From NCBI GenBank assembly GCA_937927235.1, contig CALBCM010000006.1, positions 1-58,557 of the forward strand: a stretch of 58,557 nucleotides of DNA. Reading direction: 5' to 3'. Each line of letters opens with the position of its first letter. Position 1 is the stretch's first letter. The notes beneath the pieces are model-generated. The model searched no databases. It saw nothing but the letters and a program-made list of their open reading frames with translations, and was not told the DNA's origin. The position numbers and the translations under genes were made by a program. Shown piece by piece: positions 34,371 through 42,634 of the stretch. Origin of the DNA: an uncultured Johnsonella sp. (lineage in GTDB: Bacteria > Bacillota > Clostridia > Lachnospirales > Lachnospiraceae).

Positions 34371-36749
34371 TTAAGGCTGATTAAGTACCGACTTTAAAGC
34401 AGCTTTAACTGCATTTGAAGAAAGAGTTGCACGGCTTATGGCATCTACAGAGTCTATGTCGGCAAGTCTCTTTCCCTTAAACTGCTTCAGCAGAGGTAAG
34501 GTCCTTTTCCAATAGCGCAGGCTGTTTCCTTTAGGCTTTGTGCCGTTGTCCTGAACGCTTAATATCTCTCCTGTGACTTTGTTATGTATGATTTTAAGGA
34601 TTACCTTATAATTATACCTTTCCACCTCCGCCTCAGCTATTGCTGTAGCTATATTATCGTCCTTTATTTCAGGCAAGGCATTTTTTACCGCAGTTTTAAT
34701 TGCATTTGAGGAGAGAGTTGCACGGCTTACGGCATCTATTTCATCTATCTCATACTTTTTCTTTCCCTCAAACTCCTTAAGTATTTCAAGAGCCTTTTTC
34801 CAGCGGTTTAGATTATTTTTGCCGGGCTCCGTATCATTATCTTCAATGCTTATTATTTCACCGTCATCAGCTTTATAAGTAACCTTTAATTTTACATTAT
34901 AATTATACTTTTCCACCTTTTCCTCAGCTTCAACTGTAGCAGTACCGGGAGTAGCCTCAGAAGGCTGCTTCCCAAGATAAAGGTCTAAATCGTCTATGAC
35001 TACTTTTTTATAATCGCTCAGCAAATAGGTAATTTTTGTAATTTTATGCCCGTCAACAGTTTTAAAGCGCTTTCTTTCAGCTTCACTGCCCTTGCCTCTG
35101 ATTCCCGTAGAAATTCCAAGCTCACCTGGATTGACAGAAATATTGTCAAGGTGACACAGAGCAAGGCTCTCAGAGGCTTCGTTTTTGCCGTCTATATTAA
35201 TAAGTACGCCAAGCAGGTTTTTTGCAGTATTAATTTCAGAGGGAAGTCCTTCAAGCTTCAGCATATAGTCCACATAATCACTTTGAGTATCTACCGAAGC
35301 TTTAAGCTCTGAAGCATTTATATGTATCTCCTCTGCCTTGTCACTGAATCTAAGCTCAGATACTGCAGCATTATAATAAATCTCTTTATAAGCCTTCGGC
35401 TCCTGCAGAGTCAATTCACGCTTAAGCCCTGTCGCTTCCTCGACTTGTGTCATGCTTGAAATCATATCAAGCAGGGCATTTTCGGATTTTACTTTGCTTT
35501 TCAGCATTAAGCTAGTCTTTACATAAAGCTCTGCACTTATTTTGACCGGAGTTTTTACTCCCGCGATTTTATAGCCGGTATCTGTTTTCTTAGAATACAC
35601 TGCGGTTTCAAACTGCCCGTAGCTGTTAGCTGTGGCAGAACTTACAGCATCGTAGCCCTTATTTTTTAAGCCAGTTATATCCTCTCTTTCCTTGCCTAAA
35701 TAAGGAGCCTCATCATTATAAGAAAGCTTAGGATTTTCATAAAGCTCTCCCTGATAAAAATAAGCATAAGGGATGTCTGCAATTCCATATATAGCTCCGC
35801 TTAATCTCTGCTCATCTTCAACATAATAATATACCTCAGGAGTACTCAAATTATATATAAGCCTTACCTGATTGCTTACCTCTTTGCCCTTTACGATAAA
35901 TTTAGCATTTACATCTTCCGAGTCATATTTTTTATAATAATAGGTATAAGTAATTCCATCTACCATTATATCAAGCTTATCCATATTGGTTTCATTGGAA
36001 GCGTTGCCCTTTTCCCCATCAGTACCTTTATTTGTTTCTTCTGAGGGCAAATTATTATTGGCTGTTGAATTATTGTTTTCCGGAGCAGGATTTATTGAAC
36101 TGCCGCCTGCTGAATTATTGCCTGCAGAAGCATTATTTGCAGAGCTTTCTTGTAAATTTGTAGAGCCAGGCTTTTGAGTATAAGCCTTTTTAGGATTAGA
36201 AACAGGCTTATTAGTAGTAAATCCCTTATCCTTACTGTATTCCGCTTTACCCTCTTTATCAGTCCAATGTCCCTGAGCATCCGTATTATATCCGTCGGGA
36301 GTCATTTTTCCGGCATACATGCCGCCCTGCTCGGAGCCTGCTTTTTCTTCAAAATAATAGCAATATCCATCTATCCACTGCCAGCCGGTCAGCATCTGTC
36401 CCTGGGCGGAAGCTGAATCCTCATTATTAAAAAAATACCAGCTTCCATCAGCTGCCTGGTACCAGCCTGTATGCATTCTTCCTTCAATTCCCTCTTTATT
36501 TGTGTCAAAATAATAATAAGCTCCATTTATTTGCTGCCATTTTTCAAGCATAGTTCCGTTTGAATCAAGATAATACCAGCCTGAAGCAGTCTGAATCCAG
36601 CCTGTCCGGATTTTGTTATTATTATCATAAAACTTCCAGCTTCCGGCTTCCAGTTTCCAGCTGCCGTAAGTCATTGCCTCCGTCTTAAATGTATAGGGCT
36701 GTGAAGAAAACGCTGTTAAAGCCGCCAGTAATAAAATTCTTTTTTTCAT
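34371..36749 (-). CDS. wall-bound surface protein with tandem FMN_bind-like domains
   Basis: A 792-residue secreted protein. It has a signal peptide (~1-25) and cell-wall repeats (~28-165; GWIQTASGWYYLDSNG, GAYYYFDTNK, SWYFFNNED). A disordered Asn/Ser/Thr linker (~175-258) and a middle region (~260-590) follow. The last ~180 residues are two tandem copies of about 97 residues, each ending DA(V/I)SRATLSSNA (672-682 and 769-779). These resemble FMN_bind domains, with Arg for the usual Gly in the SGAT motif. A third related site DAVSSATANS is at 367. Threonine 373, 678 and 775 could accept FMN through ApbE; that is inference. AGAGGAG precedes the ATG. Confidence 0.7.
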   Translation of the reverse strand: MKKRILLLAALTAFSSQPYTFKTEAMTYGSWKLEAGSWKFYDNNNKIRTGWIQTASGWYYLDSNGTMLEKWQQINGAYYYFDTNKEGIEGRMHTGWYQAADGSWYFFNNEDSASAQGQMLTGWQWIDGYCYYFEEKAGSEQGGMYAGKMTPDGYNTDAQGHWTDKEGKAEYSKDKGFTTNKPVSNPKKAYTQKPGSTNLQESSANNASAGNNSAGGSSINPAPENNNSTANNNLPSEETNKGTDGEKGNASNETNMDKLDIMVDGITYTYYYKKYDSEDVNAKFIVKGKEVSNQVRLIYNLSTPEVYYYVEDEQRLSGAIYGIADIPYAYFYQGELYENPKLSYNDEAPYLGKEREDITGLKNKGYDAVSSATANSYGQFETAVYSKKTDTGYKIAGVKTPVKISAELYVKTSLMLKSKVKSENALLDMISSMTQVEEATGLKRELTLQEPKAYKEIYYNAAVSELRFSDKAEEIHINASELKASVDTQSDYVDYMLKLEGLPSEINTAKNLLGVLINIDGKNEASESLALCHLDNISVNPGELGISTGIRGKGSEAERKRFKTVDGHKITKITYLLSDYKKVVIDDLDLYLGKQPSEATPGTATVEAEEKVEKYNYNVKLKVTYKADDGEIISIEDNDTEPGKNNLNRWKKALEILKEFEGKKKYEIDEIDAVSRATLSSNAIKTAVKNALPEIKDDNIATAIAEAEVERYNYKVILKIIHNKVTGEILSVQDNGTKPKGNSLRYWKRTLPLLKQFKGKRLADIDSVDAISRATLSSNAVKAALKSVLNQP

Positions 36750-36821
36750 AATCTCTCCTCTGTCGTAACTGTCCTATAAGTATAATATATTTTTATTACA
36801 AATCCTCTAATTTTAGACTAG

Positions 36822-36850
36822 ATATTAGCACTTTACCAATAATAATTCAA
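36822..36850 (-). promoter_or_regulatory. promoter of the FMN_bind-like surface protein gene
   Basis: Minus strand TTGAAT (36845-36850), 17-base spacer, TAATAT (36822-36827), about 75 bases before the ATG. Confidence 0.5.
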
Positions 36851-36965
36851 GCTATTTTTATATGTATTTACTAACTTTTGTTTATACAAATATAACAAGC
36901 ATATCATTTTGCATAAAGCCCGCATTATTTCAAAACAAAGGAAACTCTAAGCAAATTCTTTCATT

Positions 36966-37019
36966 CAAACAAAGAAACACCGGAGCCGGTATTTAACGGC
37001 TCCGGTGTTTCTTTGTTTG
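36966..37019 (-). terminator. intrinsic terminator of metNIQ
   Basis: A perfect 22-bp stem (36966-36987 with 36998-37019), core ACACCGGAGCC/GGCTCCGGTGT, around a 10-base loop. Minus strand ends in TTTCTTTGTTTG. It starts 34 bases after the metQ stop. The near-symmetry means it may also work on the other strand. Confidence 0.88.
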
Positions 37020-37053
37020 GGGCTTGGCTTTTACTGCTTTCCTTTTTATGTTA

Positions 37054-37971
37054 TTAATTTATCGGAAGCACTGCTCCGTTAAACTCATTCTTAATATATT
37101 CAGCTATCTCATCGCTTTGAAGCACCTCTAAAAGCATCTGTATCTTCTCATCCTTTTCATGACCTTTCTTAACTGCAAGTATATTTGCATAGGTCTGAGC
37201 AGCTTTTGAATCCGACTTTTCAACAGCAAGAGCGTCGCTTACCTTAAGTCCGGCATCAAGTGCAAAGTTTCCGTTTATAACCGCAATATCAACGTCTGAA
37301 AGCGTTCTGGCAGTCTGTGCCGCATCTACTTCTACAAGCTCAAGATTTTTAGGATTTTCTGCAATATCATTCTTAGTTGCATTTATATCCGCATCCTCTT
37401 TAAGCTTTATGAGTCCCTCATCCTGCAGCAAAAGAAGTGCTCTGGCTTCATTTGTGACATCATTTGGAACTGCCACCTTAGCCTTGTCTTTAAGGTTGCT
37501 CAGAGATTTGGTTTTTCCGGCATAAATTCCAAACGGCTCGTAATGTACTGCACCTACTGATACCACCTCTGTACCGTTTTTTTCATTGAACTGCTCAAGA
37601 TAGGGTGCATGCTGGAAATAATTTGCATCCAGCTCTCCGGAATCTACTGCCTTATTTGGCTGAACATAATCTGAGAATTCAGTAATTTCAAGCTTATAGC
37701 CTTTTTCTTCAAGAAGCTTCTCCGCTTCCTTAAGTATTTTGGCATGAGGTGTAGGGCTTGCTCCTACCTTTATAACTTCCAATTTCTTATCTGAGGTCTT
37801 TGCTCCGTCCTTGCTCACCTCTGCTCCTTTTACGGATTCTTCCACCTTTGAGGATGAGTCTGCTGATGAAGCAGCTGAGCTTGAGCTGTTTGAGCTTCCT
37901 CCATTACTTGAGCAGCCTGCAAGTGCTCCAGCCGCAAGAAGTGCAGCTGCCAATAAAACTCTTTTTTTCAT
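37054..37971 (-). CDS. metQ: methionine-binding lipoprotein MetQ
   Basis: A 305-residue NlpA-family substrate-binding lipoprotein. The signal peptide ends in lipobox LAGCSS (Cys at about 19), then a Ser-rich spacer (~20-45). The binding domain starts IKVGASPTPHAKIL and has VDSGELDANYFQHAPYLEQF and VAVPNDVTNEARALLLL, all typical of MetQ. It would deliver methionine, or a methionine derivative, to MetNI. GGAGAATT precedes the ATG; it lies about 119 bases after metI. Confidence 0.93.
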   Translation of the reverse strand: MKKRVLLAAALLAAGALAGCSSNGGSSNSSSSAASSADSSSKVEESVKGAEVSKDGAKTSDKKLEVIKVGASPTPHAKILKEAEKLLEEKGYKLEITEFSDYVQPNKAVDSGELDANYFQHAPYLEQFNEKNGTEVVSVGAVHYEPFGIYAGKTKSLSNLKDKAKVAVPNDVTNEARALLLLQDEGLIKLKEDADINATKNDIAENPKNLELVEVDAAQTARTLSDVDIAVINGNFALDAGLKVSDALAVEKSDSKAAQTYANILAVKKGHEKDEKIQMLLEVLQSDEIAEYIKNEFNGAVLPIN

Positions 37972-38090
37972 AATATAATTCTCCTTTTCTTTTTTGGCTG
38001 TTTTTAAGCTTTTAAAAAGCAGCTCTTAATTTTTGTTATCTATAGCGACACATATTCTTTAATATATATGTGAAAAACTATCAAGCTCAA

Positions 38091-38756
38091 TTACCTGATT
38101 CTTTTATCAGTAAATTTTGAAAATCTCATTCCGGTTTCCTGAATAAGCTGTACTATTATAACTAAAAGCACCACCGTGACCAGCATTATATCGGTTTCAT
38201 ACCTGTAATAGCCGTAGTTTATAGCTATAGTCCCAAGTCCTCCGCCCCCTACGAAGCCTGCCATAGCCGAATATCCAAGGATTGTAGTAATTGAAATTGC
38301 GGCTCCTATCAGCAGTGAGGGCTTAGCTTCAGGCAAAAGCACTTTAACTATAATCTGCAGGGTAGAAGCTCCCATAGATTTCGCCGCTTCTATAACTCCA
38401 TAATCGACCTCTTTAATTGACGATTCAACCATCCTGGCTATATACGGTGCCGCACACATTACAAGCGGAGGAATTACTCCCTTTACTCCTATAGTGGTGC
38501 CAACAAGCGCCTTTGTTATCGGAGTCACCATTATCAGCAGTATTAAAAACGGCACCGAGCGTATAAGATTAATGATAATTCCAAGGGCTGCATTTAATAT
38601 AGAGAACGGCTTTATGCCGTCCTTATCAGTAACTACCAGGGCAAGTCCTAAAGGAATGCCTATCAGATACGCTGTAAACGAGGAAGCAAAGGTCATAAAA
38701 AAGGTTTCCAGAATTCCCTTTATAATCATATCCACTGTAGTTTTATCCCATATCAT
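38091..38756 (-). CDS. metI: methionine ABC transporter permease MetI
   Basis: A 221-residue permease with five hydrophobic helices. It carries the MetI signatures NLIRSVPFLILLIMVTPITK and the EAA-loop region VEAAKSMGAS (here GVIEAAKSMGASTLQII) that contacts MetN. I choose ATG 38756 as start because AGGAGG (38766-38771) is nine bases before it; upstream in-frame starts lie inside that site. The gene overlaps metN by 14 bases, so translation is coupled. Confidence 0.93.
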   Translation of the reverse strand: MIWDKTTVDMIIKGILETFFMTFASSFTAYLIGIPLGLALVVTDKDGIKPFSILNAALGIIINLIRSVPFLILLIMVTPITKALVGTTIGVKGVIPPLVMCAAPYIARMVESSIKEVDYGVIEAAKSMGASTLQIIVKVLLPEAKPSLLIGAAISITTILGYSAMAGFVGGGGLGTIAINYGYYRYETDIMLVTVVLLVIIVQLIQETGMRFSKFTDKRIR

Positions 38757-39825
38757 CTTCACCCACCTCCTCATAATTTATTTCCACATTATTTAGGTAA
38801 TTGACCACCCTTTTATAATCAACCTCCCCACCCGGAATCTGAACTATCATCTGCCCGTAGGCCTTGCCTTTTATATCCCTTGTAGAGGCATAGAGAATAT
38901 TTACCGCTGTTTTGGAGGTCAGTATAAGATTGCTTATAATAGGCTCAAAGGAACTCCTGCCGTCAAATATTATCCTGATTTTCCTTCCGCTTACTACATC
39001 GCAGTTGACTACAGCCTCTCCAAGTATCAGCTTTTTTCCGACCTTTGACTTGGGGTCTGAAAATATATCTGCCACATCACCTGATTCAGCGATCCTGCTG
39101 TCAGCTATTATAGCAACTCTGTCACAGATTGACTCTATGACCTTCATCTCATGTGTAATAACAATGACGGTTATTCCCAGATTTTTGTTTATATCTTTTA
39201 AAAGCTCAAGGATTTGCTTGGTGGTATTCGGGTCAAGAGCACTCGTGGCTTCATCGCATAACAGCAGCTTAGGCTCTGTAGCTATCGCTCTTGCTATGGC
39301 TACCCTTTGCTTTTGCCCCCCGGAAAGCTGTGAAGGATAAGCATTTTTCTTATCCGCAAGTCCTACCAGCTCTAAAAGCTCTTCCGCTCTTTTTTTAGCC
39401 TGTTCCTTGCCAACCCCTGCAATCTCAAGGGGAAAGCAGATATTTTTAAGTACAGTCCTTTGAGAAAGCAGATTGAAATTTTGAAATATCATGCCCATAG
39501 CTCGTCTTGCCTGTCTTCTGCCGTACTCATTCATAGCAGCCAGACTCTTTCCTTCAAATACAACATCTCCTGAGGTCGGGACTTCAAGATAATTTATACA
39601 TCGAACCAGAGTAGATTTTCCGGCTCCTGAAAGCCCTATAATTCCAAAGATTTCTCCTCTGTTAATATCAAGATTTATGTTGTCAAGTGCCTGTACAGTT
39701 CCATTCTTGGTACTAAAGGCTTTGCTGAGCTCTTTTATCCTTATTATCGGATTTTCATTATTTATATATTTTATTTCTTCTAAGTTTTTCCAGTCTATTG
39801 ATGGTTCTTCCATTGATTTTTCCAT
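38743..39825 (-). CDS. metN: methionine ABC transporter ATP-binding protein MetN
   Basis: A 360-residue ABC ATPase. Walker A is GLSGAGKST near residue 63, the signature LSGGQKQR and Walker B LLLCDEATSALD. The last ~90 residues form the C2 (NIL) domain that binds methionine and gives trans-inhibition (GQMIVQIPGGEVDYKRVVNYL). ATG 39825 is preceded by GGGGGT; the in-frame TTG at 39852 lies in the U-run of the upstream terminator and is unlikely. Transcripts must pass the attenuator at 39850-39878. Confidence 0.93.
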   Translation of the reverse strand: MEKSMEEPSIDWKNLEEIKYINNENPIIRIKELSKAFSTKNGTVQALDNINLDINRGEIFGIIGLSGAGKSTLVRCINYLEVPTSGDVVFEGKSLAAMNEYGRRQARRAMGMIFQNFNLLSQRTVLKNICFPLEIAGVGKEQAKKRAEELLELVGLADKKNAYPSQLSGGQKQRVAIARAIATEPKLLLCDEATSALDPNTTKQILELLKDINKNLGITVIVITHEMKVIESICDRVAIIADSRIAESGDVADIFSDPKSKVGKKLILGEAVVNCDVVSGRKIRIIFDGRSSFEPIISNLILTSKTAVNILYASTRDIKGKAYGQMIVQIPGGEVDYKRVVNYLNNVEINYEEVGEDDMG

Positions 39826-39849
39826 TTTACCCCCACAAAATTTATATAA

Positions 39850-39878
39850 CAAAAAGGCGAACCTATATGGTCCGCCTT
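39850..39878 (-). terminator. attenuator: intrinsic terminator just before metN
   Basis: Minus strand AAGGCGGACC (39869-39878), loop ATATA, GGTTCGCCTT (39854-39863), then TTTTTG. The stem has 10 bp with one G-T pair. It stands between the Met-rich leader ORF and metN. The 30 bases left before metN contain no promoter, so the importer genes depend on read-through. Confidence 0.85.
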
Positions 39879-39915
39879 CACTTTATAAAATAAGTTGCAT
39901 TAAGCACCACACAGA

Positions 39916-40017
39916 TTATAATGTATATTTAATTGCACGAAAAGCAGTACAGCACATCTCTGCCATACCTGTCATGAACATCATATACATCTTCTGCATA
40001 GTATTTAAACAGCTCAT
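39916..40017 (-). CDS. methionine-rich leader peptide of metNIQ
   Basis: A 33-codon ORF with a very good ribosome-binding site (AAAGGGG, six bases before the ATG at 40017) and a TAA stop at 39916. Eight of the 33 residues are Met (positions 1, 7, 10, 12, 13, 15, 18, 21), so seven fall in one 15-residue stretch, and two adjacent Cys follow at 22-23. It lies between a sigma-A promoter and an intrinsic terminator upstream of the methionine importer. This is the layout of an amino-acid leader peptide. A conserved small protein of independent function is an alternative. I see no simple antiterminator pairing. Confidence 0.7.
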   Translation of the reverse strand: MSCLNTMQKMYMMFMTGMAEMCCTAFRAIKYTL

Positions 40018-40045
40018 AAAATTCCCCTTTAATTAAAATCAAATT

Positions 40046-40071
40046 GTTGTACACTTCTGGCATAGTACAAC
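40046..40071 (-). promoter_or_regulatory. inverted repeat over the metNIQ promoter -10 box (possible operator)
   Basis: GTTGTAC (40046-40052) and GTACAAC (40065-40071) are perfectly complementary with a 12-base spacer. One arm overlaps the -10 box (40062-40067) and the other lies just after the start point. A repressor bound here would block initiation; alternatively the spacing lets it form a 5' RNA hairpin only partly. The binding protein is unknown. Confidence 0.45.
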
Positions 40072-40090
40072 TAATTTATAACTTTGTCAA
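40062..40090 (-). promoter_or_regulatory. promoter of the Met leader and metNIQ
   Basis: Minus strand TTGACA (40085-40090, perfect), 17-base spacer, TACTAT (40062-40067). Expected start near 40055, 38 bases before the leader-peptide ATG. Confidence 0.7.
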
Positions 40091-40134
40091 GCGTTATTTT
40101 TATACCTAAGACCTTGTGCCAAAGCAGCTCTTAA

Positions 40135-40944
40135 TTATAATACCTCATCCATGCTCCCGGACCTGAAGCCCTCTATGTCAAGATTTATATATTTAAAGCC
40201 TATATTTTTCAATTCCTTGATAATCTCGTCACGCTTATTTATAAACAGGAGAAATTTTTCCGGCATAATTTCTATTCTTGTCACCTCACCATAAAGCCTT
40301 ATCCTGCAGATCTCAAAGCCTAATTGCTTAAGCAGCCTTTCTCCTGCATCCAGCATAGGAAATTTATCAATCGGAAGTCTTTGATTATAAGGAAATCTTG
40401 TGGCAAGACAGGGGGCTGAAGGTCTTGCTGCCACACTTATTCCAAGCTCAGCCGCCAAAGCTCTTACATCACTTTTTTCAAACCCGCACTTTGCAAGAGG
40501 ACTTATTATGCCAAGCTCCTTTAAAGCCCTCAATCCCGGTCTGTATAAGCTTAAATCGCTCTTATTTGTTCCGTCAAGCACATGTACCGCACCCAAATTC
40601 GCCGCAAGCTGCTTTGCCCTTAAAAATAATTCATACTTACAGTAAAAGCATCTGTCAACGTCATTCATAAGAACCTTTTCATTGTCCGTCTGGTCTATAT
40701 ATTCCTCAATTAAATCAACCTTATATTCTGAAGCAAGCCTTCTGATTATTTCTATATCCCCGGAAGGAGAAAGAAAGGTTCTAAAGCTCAGTGCAATTAC
40801 TTTTTTTTCTGCTTTTTTGGCCTCCATCGCCGCAATTTTAAGCACGAGGGTACTGTCCACTCCTCCTGAAAATGCCACTGCTACACCTTCATCAAGCAGA
40901 CTGCCTATATACTGTCTCAATTTATCCGAATTCATTTCTGTCAT
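40135..40944 (-). CDS. larE: LarE, ATP-dependent sacrificial sulfur transferase
   Basis: A 269-residue PP-loop enzyme. The N-terminal AFSGGVDSTLV binds ATP; the sulfur-donor cysteine is in SAPCLATRFPYNQRL near residue 175, equivalent to Cys176 of Lactiplantibacillus LarE. It converts the LarB product to the thio-acid form of the nickel-pincer cofactor used by lactate racemase-type enzymes. LarB, LarC and LarA homologues are not in the window, so the cofactor's use here is unknown. The ribosome-binding site is weak (AAAG). It precedes the metNIQ leader on the same strand. Confidence 0.88.
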   Translation of the reverse strand: MTEMNSDKLRQYIGSLLDEGVAVAFSGGVDSTLVLKIAAMEAKKAEKKVIALSFRTFLSPSGDIEIIRRLASEYKVDLIEEYIDQTDNEKVLMNDVDRCFYCKYELFLRAKQLAANLGAVHVLDGTNKSDLSLYRPGLRALKELGIISPLAKCGFEKSDVRALAAELGISVAARPSAPCLATRFPYNQRLPIDKFPMLDAGERLLKQLGFEICRIRLYGEVTRIEIMPEKFLLFINKRDEIIKELKNIGFKYINLDIEGFRSGSMDEVL

Positions 40945-40980
40945 CTTTATAATATTTTAATTTACCTTTATAAAACAGCA

Positions 40981-41038
40981 AAAGGGTATTAATTATTAAT
41001 ACCCTTTCAGCAAAGCAAAACTCTGTAATCCGCTTTGC
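40981..41038 (-). terminator. terminator of pepV with an adjoining hairpin
   Basis: AAAGGGTATTAAT (40981-40993) and ATTAATACCCTTT (40995-41007) are complementary; the minus strand continues TGCTGTTTTATAAAGG. Nearer the gene a second stem GCAAAGC/GCTTTGC (41010-41016 and 41032-41038) forms. Both follow the pepV stop at 41055. Confidence 0.7.
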
Positions 41039-41054
41039 AAACTGTTTGTATAAA

Positions 41055-42458
41055 TTAGCTGCAAAGCTCCACTATAGCCTGAGCAAATATTTTTGCGGAA
41101 GCTGTAAGCTCGTCAAGTACCGCAAATTCATCAGCACCGTGCATGTGTGTATTGGTTCCCGGGAAGACTGCACCAAAGGCAACTCCGTTTTTAAGGTCAT
41201 GTACATAGGTAAGACCTCCCATCGCTATAGTGCCTCCCTTAAGTCCCGTATACGCTTCATAGCACTTATTCAAGGTCTGGACAAAATGTCCGTCCCCCGG
41301 CACCTCGTGAGGTGCTGTCATAGATTTATTGGTAAGCTCTACACCTGCCTCGCCAAGCTTGTTTCTTAAGGTTGTCATAATTGTATCGGTAGAAGCTGTT
41401 ACCGGGCATCTTAAGTCAAAACCTCCGTCTATGCTGTCCTCGGTAACCTTAAGCATTGAAAACGCCAGAGTCAGTGCCCCGCTTCTTTCATCAGAGCATT
41501 TAAGACCGAGGGTTTCACCGTCGGTTTCACCATGCGGCATAAGCTTGTAAAGATTATTAAGGATTTCAACCTGCTTTGATTTTGCAAACTTAAGCCTGCT
41601 CACCAGTAAAAGTAGTCCAGTAATCGCATTCTTTCCATTCTGAGGAGTCGAGCCGTGGGCATTTACACCCATAGCGGTTATTTCAAATACCGGCTCGGTT
41701 TCAAGGGAAAATTTAATTCCGGTTTCAGCACTTACCTTATCAGCTTCGGCTTTTACTTCATTAATATCAAGGCCTTCCGCCACCAGCTTTGCCTTAGGAG
41801 GTACTACATTTACCTTGGTTCCCGCATCAATTGATACTATCCTTGGAAGTTCGGCACTCCTTTCAAAATTTTTTACAAAGCTGCCATGAAGTTTGCCCTT
41901 TTCTATATTTACTACAGGATATTCAGCATCGGGTGAAAAGGATAAGGGTGCTTCTTCCTCAAATTTATAATAATGCTTAATGCACTCACTGCCGCATTCC
42001 TCATCAGTGCCAAGTATAAGCCTTACATTTTTACTTAAGGGAATATTAAGCTCCTTCACTGCTCTAAGTGCATAAAGCGAAGCTACTACCGGCCCCTTAT
42101 CATCAGAGGTTCCTCTGCCGTAAATCTTACCGTCCTCAATATAAGGCTTAAAAGGCTCGGTTTTCGTCCAACCCTCTCCGGCAGGAACCACATCCACATG
42201 TGCAAGTATATCCAGCCCCTTTTCCTTGTCGTTAAGGTCAATTGCAGCGGCATAATTATCATAGTTTTTAACTGCAAAGCCATAGCCCTCACCCATTGAA
42301 ACAGCCTCCATCAGTGCCTTATAAGGACCTTCTCCAAAAGGCATCCCTTCTTTTGCAGGCATTTTCTGACTGTCAATTTCGCAGAGCCTGATTATATCCT
42401 GAATCATTTCCTGCTTGTGGTCATCAATATATTTTTCGATTTCATTTTTGTACTTCAT
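41055..42458 (-). CDS. pepV: PepV-type dipeptidase, peptidase family M20
   Basis: A 467-residue metallopeptidase. Metal-site motifs are visible: LAHVDVVPAGEGW (His and catalytic Asp), GRGTSDDKGPVVASLYAL (bridging Asp and base), GTDEECGSECIKHY, and FSPDAEYPV. The lid domain lies in the middle, and TYVHDLKNGVAFGAVFPG with HGADEFAVL closes the site. It cleaves dipeptides in the cytoplasm. ATG 42458 is chosen because AGGAGG is eight bases upstream; the in-frame TTG at 42464 is too near. It has its own strong promoter. Confidence 0.92.
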   Translation of the reverse strand: MKYKNEIEKYIDDHKQEMIQDIIRLCEIDSQKMPAKEGMPFGEGPYKALMEAVSMGEGYGFAVKNYDNYAAAIDLNDKEKGLDILAHVDVVPAGEGWTKTEPFKPYIEDGKIYGRGTSDDKGPVVASLYALRAVKELNIPLSKNVRLILGTDEECGSECIKHYYKFEEEAPLSFSPDAEYPVVNIEKGKLHGSFVKNFERSAELPRIVSIDAGTKVNVVPPKAKLVAEGLDINEVKAEADKVSAETGIKFSLETEPVFEITAMGVNAHGSTPQNGKNAITGLLLLVSRLKFAKSKQVEILNNLYKLMPHGETDGETLGLKCSDERSGALTLAFSMLKVTEDSIDGGFDLRCPVTASTDTIMTTLRNKLGEAGVELTNKSMTAPHEVPGDGHFVQTLNKCYEAYTGLKGGTIAMGGLTYVHDLKNGVAFGAVFPGTNTHMHGADEFAVLDELTASAKIFAQAIVELCS

Positions 42459-42586
42459 TGGCAAAACCTCCTAAAATTTTTATTTTACAGTTATAAGCTG
42501 TTAAAATCTTACAGGTACTAAACAGATAATTATCCACGTGTAAGCTATTCTGCTAAACCTGATTATATAAGCTATAGAGCATTTGA

Positions 42587-42615
42587 ATTATAATACTATA
42601 ATAAATAAAAGTCAA
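42587..42615 (-). promoter_or_regulatory. strong promoter of pepV
   Basis: Minus strand TTGACT (42610-42615), 17-base spacer, TATAAT (42587-42592): near consensus. The leader to the ATG is about 120 bases with no obvious terminator. Confidence 0.65.
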
Positions 42616-42634
42616 CGCCGCATAAAATATGCCT

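Larger units (their letters stand above)
36750..37053 (-). other. gap between metQ and the surface-protein gene
   Basis: It holds the promoter of the surface-protein gene (36822-36850) and the metQ terminator (36966-37019). The stretch 36851-36965 is AT-rich and shows no gene or convincing structure. Confidence 0.5.

Noticed and set aside
36966..37019. Long 22-bp inverted repeat as a mobile-element end
   Set aside because: Loop size, U-rich tail and position 34 bases after metQ fit a strong terminator; no target-site duplication or second copy is seen in the window.
39850..39900. T-box antiterminator before metN (GGCGGACC resembles the T-box core GGGTGGNACC)
   Set aside because: The invariant TGGN bulge is not present (CGGA here), and the upstream transcript of about 160 bases encodes a Met-rich peptide in place of a stem I with a specifier loop. 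The element is better explained as a plain terminator.
39826..40134. SAM riboswitch upstream of metNIQ
   Set aside because: None of the conserved SAM-I, SAM-II or S-MK segments are visible, and the space is occupied by the leader ORF.
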